Positions 58,677 through 64,000 of a stretch of 64,000 nucleotides of DNA are shown one piece after another. The DNA lies in the NCBI GenBank assembly GCA_024704765.1, contig JAKMXF010000188.1, forward strand, positions 553,015 to 617,014, read 5' to 3'. The position numbers and the translations under genes were made by a program. The stretch's first letter is position 1, and the number at the start of each line of letters is the position of its first letter. Source of the DNA: Oopsacas minuta. Taxonomy: Eukaryota; Porifera; Hexactinellida; Lyssacinosida; Leucopsacidae. Below the pieces are notes generated by a model that was not told where the DNA came from, did not search any database, and worked only from the letters and a program-made list of their open reading frames with translations.

Positions 58677-60362
58677 TCATGGATACCTGTTGGGTATCTT
58701 GGTCTGCAGAATAGGATTAAGTGGGTATTCTTGTTCTATACAGAGAGGATCTACCTGTATACGGATGAGACTGGGCTTAAGAGTCCCCACATACAAATGC
58801 GTACTGTTAGAGGAGGTACAACAAGCCTGTGGTATTGAGATGTGGTGTTCACGATTCATGCTAAATATATGCATACTATCTTCCCATGTTAAGCTGAATT
58901 GTGCTAATAAACTTGTATAGCACACGAATAAGGACTGTTTGAAGTATGTCAATGAGACAGGAGTATCAGGCAAACGAGGAGAATGATGCGAAGACTTAGC
59001 TACAAGATCATCAGCTCTGAGGACTGTGATTGTATCACCGTATCTATCCGCTACTATTACGTTATTCATAACCGCAATTATACCAGCTGGTGTATCTAAT
59101 TGGTGACCTCCTTCTCCACCTCTATCAACACCAGATGCCACAGGGATGTTCCTTTCTTCTTTGGGTGGAGCTATCAACATGGGATCGTTATCAGTGTCGA
59201 TAGCAAATGAAGGAATGTTTATTCTGTTGTCGTAATAGCGACGGATTGCTCTTTGTAAAAGATCATATATATCCTTCAAATCCTTATCCTCCTTATTCTT
59301 CCTGACGAGATATTCTAGTGACCTAGCGTCTCTGTACAGGAAAGATAGTTCATTGAATGTGAAAGTCACATTCTCCTCAACAAGTGCATACATATCCTCC
59401 ATCTTTATGCAGTTCTCTTCTATCCTATCTGCATTTCTGGTTTCCAACTCATCTCTAGCTATCGCACACTCCATATTGAGTCTGTTTAGCCTCATGTCAT
59501 ACTCCTGACGTGTGATACCCCCGGGAAGCAGGTCTCTCTTGGATGGATTTACTGGTTTCATATCTCCCTCTATTTCAGGATCTACATAGAAAATGAATTC
59601 TCCATCAATCAAGTGTGTCGCTCTCTCCCTCATTAAATATGAACACCAAGGTTCTGGAATAGGATAAGTCCTCATCTTTAAGATCTCTGCCTTCAGTCTC
59701 AGTCTCAGAGATTCGTATCTCTTTACTATCACACTCTCGATCGGTTTTGGGAGTTTAAGCTCTAGCCAATTCTGAATTCTATGAATCTTTTCCTCAGCTG
59801 TCTCCTTCCACATGATGAGACCGTTTAGGGAGTATAGGGAAGGTTCTGCTAGAGTCATCTCTATGTAGTAGAGGCTGTCTTTGATTTCAATAGGAAGGTA
59901 GTCATCGATGATTAGTAAAGATATTTTATGTAAATGCTTGTCGTATCGCTCCTGGAATGAATCTTTGAGAGGGATAGGAAGTATTTTACTGGAGATTACA
60001 GATTCATAATCTTTGTAGAGAGCTGGTAACTTGATAAGAATTCTACCAATGATTACGTTATATGGTGCTATAATTCCTTCCATTTCATTGAGGATATTTG
60101 GTATCCTAACAATATTCCTGTACTCTTGTATTATTCCGGTATATCGTGCCTTCAAGGATACACGTGTTTCTTTGGACAGTATGGAGGCCTTCTTGCTATT
60201 TAGAGTTTCCATTTCCAACTGGAACCCTCTAGACAATTCGGAAATTTCGTTAACTGTAATTTCTTGTAAGTCAATGGACAGAATTTCCTGTAATCTATCC
60301 TTGTACTTCTTCAACATCTTCTCAGCTTTTGAAGGTGTTACCTGGCTCATGTTTGTTGCCAT
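58677..60362 (-). CDS. Intronless helical + NHL-like beta-propeller protein (561 aa to in-frame TGA)
   Basis: Starts MATNMSQVTPSKAEKMLKKY; residues ~1-400 are mostly charged helix with spaced hydrophobics, suggesting coiled-coil or helical bundle, with no RING, B-box or signal peptide. From ~430 the sequence turns into short beta repeats: LDTPAGIIAVMNNVIVADRY, PVSLTYFKQSLFVCY and STHLYVGTLKPSLIRIQV, which resemble NHL blades. The frame stops at TGA inside the propeller, and matching blades continue in the same frame. Function unknown; NHL propellers in animal proteins bind RNA or proteins. A cytosolic location is inferred from the lack of targeting signals. It is flanked by repeats on both sides. 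Confidence 0.75.
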   Translation of the reverse strand: MATNMSQVTPSKAEKMLKKYKDRLQEILSIDLQEITVNEISELSRGFQLEMETLNSKKASILSKETRVSLKARYTGIIQEYRNIVRIPNILNEMEGIIAPYNVIIGRILIKLPALYKDYESVISSKILPIPLKDSFQERYDKHLHKISLLIIDDYLPIEIKDSLYYIEMTLAEPSLYSLNGLIMWKETAEEKIHRIQNWLELKLPKPIESVIVKRYESLRLRLKAEILKMRTYPIPEPWCSYLMRERATHLIDGEFIFYVDPEIEGDMKPVNPSKRDLLPGGITRQEYDMRLNRLNMECAIARDELETRNADRIEENCIKMEDMYALVEENVTFTFNELSFLYRDARSLEYLVRKNKEDKDLKDIYDLLQRAIRRYYDNRINIPSFAIDTDNDPMLIAPPKEERNIPVASGVDRGGEGGHQLDTPAGIIAVMNNVIVADRYGDTITVLRADDLVAKSSHHSPRLPDTPVSLTYFKQSLFVCYTSLLAQFSLTWEDSMHIFSMNREHHISIPQACCTSSNSTHLYVGTLKPSLIRIQVDPLCIEQEYPLNPILQTKIPNRYP

Positions 60363-60418
60363 TTCAAATATTATTTGTCTTCAGTTAATATTTATTTATT
60401 ATAATTGTTATATCAGTT

Positions 60419-60426
60419 CTTTTATA
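60419..60426 (-). promoter_or_regulatory. Candidate TATA box of the NHL-like gene
   Basis: TATAAAAG on the minus strand, 57-64 bases before the ATG at 60362, nearly the same spacing as for the receptor gene. Confidence 0.45.
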
Positions 60427-61264
60427 AATTATCTCTTCTTTAGAATTTGTATTAGAATTAAGTATTACTTTCAATGTGAAGTAATGTGTTTCATAATGTG
60501 GCTTAATAATAGGCACAATTAGCGACACAATTACATAATTGCTTTCTATGAAACTGAAATTAAAGTTTAATTCATAGGAAATCTGTGTTTGAAAGCAAAC
60601 AAATTAATTTCAATGATTTGTTTACCAAATAGAGTTAATTAAATTATATTCAGTTTCATAAACAAAGATCAAATTGTCTTTTAAATGGATCCATTTGGTC
60701 TCTCTAGTTTAAAGAGGTAAGAGGATCCCTTGGACAGAAACAGAACCATTCAATGTAGATAGTTCTAGGAAATCAAACTAACACCTATAATCCTATATGA
60801 TGTATTAAAGGAAGTATTCCAAATACCTTTGTATTAGAAGAAGATGTGTTGACTTTCTTCTTTTTCCTTCCAAACTAAGTAAATACACAAATAATATAAA
60901 ACCAACATATAGCAATATGGAACTATGGTATACATAGTATGTAAATTGGGTGTTATAATATGAAACTATAAACATACATCATCATATTCACCATCTGATT
61001 CTCTCTTAATTTACTCTACTGCTTCTCTCTCATTAAAACCTCCTCCAATACCTAGAAATTCTCAGAGATTTTGAGAGATATCTCTTAGATATTGGAAACA
61101 CTTCGTTGATTAATCACATTCCATTCAATAACTGATATGAATTTGTATAACCTTTTATCACCTTTCCCAGATATCTACACACACACACCAAATTTAAGTT
61201 TGTAGCTCTTAACAGTTCCTCATTAAGTTTGAACAAAACAAACAAATCTTATTATTATTTACTT

Positions 61265-61481
61265 TAGATAATACTAGCCGCAACGCCGCCCTTTGAGCGG
61301 CTTTTTCTGCTAGTTCCTGCGGAATGCTTTTTCTGGCCTTCGGCCCTCACCATTGCTTTTTGGAGTTTGCGAACGCTACGCGCAAGCATGTATTTTCCTA
61401 TGCAATTGTACAAAATTGATGATCTTAACTTTTTTCAGTAAAGGATCATCAATTTTGTATTAATTGTATAGGAAAATATTC
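61265..61481. repeat. Mini-hairpin cluster followed by a long palindrome
   Basis: GCCGCCCTTTGAGCGGC, GGCCTTCGGCC and GCGAACGCTACGCGC are followed by an inverted repeat whose arms are TATTTTCCTATGCAATTGTA...AATTGATGATC and GATCATCAATTTTG...ATTGTATAGGAAAATA, about 35-38 bases each around a short centre. GC-rich against very AT-rich flanks. Confidence 0.75.
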
Positions 61482-61894
61482 TTGTTTGTTTCGTAAAATG
61501 TTCCTTCTTTGGGAGAAGTTGGGTATCACTCTCTCTGCATTACGCCACGGGATCAATAAACTGTGAATTGTAACTATTGTAATTGGTAGAATCTGAATGA
61601 ACCAAATTCCCAGACTTTTTCATATTATACGAAGAAAGGAATCTGATTGGCCAACATTGACCGATCAGATTCCTCCGAAAATGCATTGATATATATAGGC
61701 GAGGTGTGAAAAATTCATATATCTTGTTCAAAAATGGTTCGATTCAAAAATGATTCTTAATTGGAAAGGTTGAGTACTACTTAGTCGACACACAAAATTT
61801 GGTTCGAATTGACCCAGGCATCTCTGAGGAAATGCGCGGACACTCACACACATACTTTGTTTTAAATATATACTAATAACAAACATTACTATGT

Positions 61895-62625
61895 ATTGGT
61901 TTGACTTTACCATTGCCATTTTCCCTAATGTGCCTCAAATTAATAATTAATGCAGTTATGTATTGATTTATTATCTATTGTTCAAATTTACGAGAAAGTG
62001 GGTGAGGGTGTACGCTCCATTGGAAAAATTTAGACGAAAAGCTGGCGCGTGCTCTGTTTTGAGACATGAAATGTAGAACGAAAGCCCCCTCCAAGAATTG
62101 AGGAGCGTAACCTAACCAGCCATAATTCCATGCCCCTCACCCTAATATTGTGTTTACTAAATAGGTATATTTCTCAATCTAAAGTGACAATATACTACCC
62201 GAATGGCAAAAAGTGATTTCGTATAAACTATAAAATTTCGGCTGTTTACTATTTACAAAAGTTAGAGTTTGTCTGATGAATGTAACAATTAAATAATTCG
62301 TTAGTTAACTACTTATATAGTTAGTCAATCAACATAATACATTGAGCATATGTATAGCTGTAGTCGCTTTTCTTATATTGGAGGAATAAAAAATGCTTAT
62401 AGCCAAAATTTACAGTAAGCTGTAGCTACTACGTATTTTAGTACGTAACCTCATCACTAGTCAAATTTGCTCAAATCATTATACAAGGCCGTCTATGATC
62501 CTGTTATGTTATTAAACATAAGCAATGGATCATAATATGTTCATAAAGGCCGAACAGTTATATTTATTTTAGTCCCAGAATATCACCGAATATTTCCGAA
62601 TCGCTGGATTTTATCTTACCAAAGC
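61895..62625 (+). repeat. 0.73-kb dispersed segment, copy B
   Basis: Same orientation as copy A at 51997. Compared with copy A it lacks a short stretch after GAATGGCAAAAAG and has a short insertion near ACGTAACCTCATCACTAG. Confidence 0.85.
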
Positions 62626-63224
62626 AGTTTGCAGAAATCCATCCCCCGTTGCAAAATCGGTCCGGGGGGATCGATTTCTGCAAATAACTCAATGCAGAAA
62701 TCTATCCCCCCTTATATGTATTGTTTGTAAGTTTCAGGAGTGATTATATAATTGTTTTAGATTAATAAGCATGACTATCATTATACACTTAGCTGAAATA
62801 CTTCCTTCCATTAACAACAATATATTTATTATGTAATATATGTTACTACGTAAACAGTCAAATTACGTACTTTCGCAGGCTAATTATAGCCTCAGAGAAA
62901 GTCTAAGAGCAATACTTACAATTTTCGAAAAGTTTTATATTATTTCACATAAATGGATCTAAATGAGTATGTTGTTATTGAAGATTCCTTGAATCTGCGA
63001 AGGTATCCGCTCAATTCAACCAAAAATATCAAAAGAGGATTTTTAATTTTCTACTCTTTGGGGTAATAAAAAGTACAAATTATTCAATAAAAGTTCTACT
63101 CCCAGTGATACAACAACTATTAACTATTTCAAATGCTCCAAACCGTTCTGGAATGCAAATCCTGGATGTGGGAACTGAATCATTTTCGTCATTACAATCA
63201 CTAGAAGATATCTGCGTTGAATGA

Positions 63225-64000
63225 GGTGGGGAATACAGCGGAGTAAAGCTTGTCAACACTTGTCCCTTTGATAACATCATCACTATCCTAAGTATCCATC
63301 TGAAAACTATCTTGACTTCATTTGAGTTAGACTGCACTTCCGTTTCAGAAGATTTGGAAACGACTATGATTAAGGCTCGAAGTTTCAACCAATTAAGATG
63401 TTGGTTTGCACCTATACTAAATATCAAACTAGTTGATTCTCGTTACGATTTTATTGGGTACTAGAGATGTGTAACAAAACTATTGAAAGATCTACACTTG
63501 TGTTGTAATTTTTACCAAATTGAATTCCAGTGCTGGAGCTGTTCTTGTTGTTTTTCTGAAAGGAAAATTGACATATCTTCAATATACAACTTTACAAAAG
63601 GTTATCAGATGAGTATAGACACTCAAATCTCTTTAGCCTATCACTGCCTGAAATGTAGAGATGTTAGTGCAAACATTGAAGATATTTCTCATGTATTTAT
63701 AAGGATACCAACTGTCTTAATTGTTGAAGTTGGACACCTCAATGCGAAGCAACCTATCCAACCAATTCAAATCGATGATATTTTATCCCTAAAGCACAAA
63801 AACTACCGTCTATAATATAGTGTGATTGGCTACACTATCCATGCTAGACTACACTTTAACATGCGGATAACTTATGATGATATATGGTATAGTTATGATG
63901 GAATGGAACATCCTAAGATAGTTAAAACGAACAAATGTAGCGACATAACTTTAGGACTTATTTACTGTATCTTTTGTGTACTAACATCTATATACCCAAT
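63225..64000 (+). pseudogene. Ubiquitin-specific-protease-like (C19 fold) frame with in-frame stops, cut by window end
   Basis: One frame carries GGEYSGVKLVNTCPFDN at the start, then CxxC-type pairs (CWSCSCC, CLKC), FIRIPTVLIVEVGHL, KNYRL, and after a stop YSVIGYT, HFNMRI and WYSYDGM. N-x-C near the start, HF and the WYxYDG strand follow the order of USP-type protease folds and of mobile-element proteins with that fold. The frame is broken by TAG at 63462 and TAA at 63813, and a TGA lies at 63222 directly before it. No frameshift is needed, so the decay is by point changes only. USP identity is by pattern and not secure. Confidence 0.45.

Larger units (their letters stand above)
60427..63224. 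other. Intergenic region with repeats
   Basis: Includes a mini-hairpin cluster with a long palindrome (61265-61481), copy B of the 0.73-kb segment (61895-62625), and at 62632-62705 a small block with repeated TTGCAGAAATCNATCCCCC phrases around GGTCCGGGGGGATC, similar in style to the element at 57519. The frame immediately upstream of 63225 ends in TGA and could be the start of the decayed protease-like gene. Confidence 0.5.

Noticed and set aside
58671-58686. A 16-nt intron (GTATCC...ACTACAG) removing the TGA of the NHL-like gene
   Set aside because: Far below any workable intron size, and removing 16 nt shifts the frame into an immediate TGA.
58628-58686. A 59-nt intron with a good donor (AACAG|GTATCC) and a good pyrimidine-rich acceptor
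   Set aside because: Its length is 2 modulo 3, so joining puts the clearly propeller-like downstream sequence out of frame.
63080-63427. Minus-strand 115-codon open frame
   Set aside because: The plus-strand frame in the same place carries the conserved-looking protease-like blocks, so this is its antisense shadow.

Overview
The window looks like AT-rich nuclear DNA of an animal, most plausibly a sponge or another early-branching metazoan. This is inferred from intron-split genes with GT-AG junctions, giant extracellular multidomain proteins built from C-type lectin, Ig, FN3, EGF and lipid-transfer-protein modules, TATA boxes a short way upstream of start codons, and a dense load of TIR-type mobile elements. 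The species cannot be named from the sequence alone.

Layout. (1) Bases 1-129 hold the end of a PIKK-type kinase exon, cut by the window edge and followed by repeats. (2) 4752-16467 (+) is a 13-exon receptor gene that I assembled by hand: signal peptide, four alternating C-type-lectin/Ig pairs, three FN3 domains, one membrane helix and a short tail (1335 aa). All internal exons are phase 1-1. (3) 18255-51671 (-), convergent with the receptor gene, is a 19-exon gene whose reading frame stays intact through every junction. It predicts a ~5075-aa membrane-anchored protein: signal peptide, vitellogenin/MTP-type lipid-transport domain (LPD_N), helical region, LECT2/M23-like domain, SAP-like motif, PAN/apple-like domain, at least 15 FN3-like repeats, EGF-like modules, one membrane helix and a 12-residue tail. 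This is the best candidate for an undescribed system. (4) 53237-57310 is a decayed ~4.1-kb transposon with terminal inverted repeats, a KRBA2/Ginger-like integrase broken by frameshifts, and a 2A-like motif (DIELNPGP) near the integrase N-terminus. (5) 58311-60362 (-) is an intronless gene with a helical N-terminus and an NHL-like propeller, interrupted by one in-frame TGA. (6) 63225-64000 (+) is a decayed ubiquitin-protease-like frame with three in-frame stops that runs off the window.

The introns and intergenic DNA hold many non-autonomous elements: pogo/Tigger-like and Tc1-like TIR elements flanked by TA, a hAT-type element with a perfect 8-bp target-site duplication, a 909-bp foldback, a dispersed family with a shared 20-mer, tandem repeats, a 0.73-kb segment present twice, and clusters of tiny GC-rich hairpins.

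How the genes could work together is inference only. The lectin/Ig receptor and the lipid-transport-domain giant are both predicted single-pass cell-surface proteins with large modular ectodomains and tails without tyrosine signalling motifs. They sit tail to tail, so they do not share a promoter. A role in cell-surface recognition or capture of lipid or glycan ligands is possible but not shown by the sequence.
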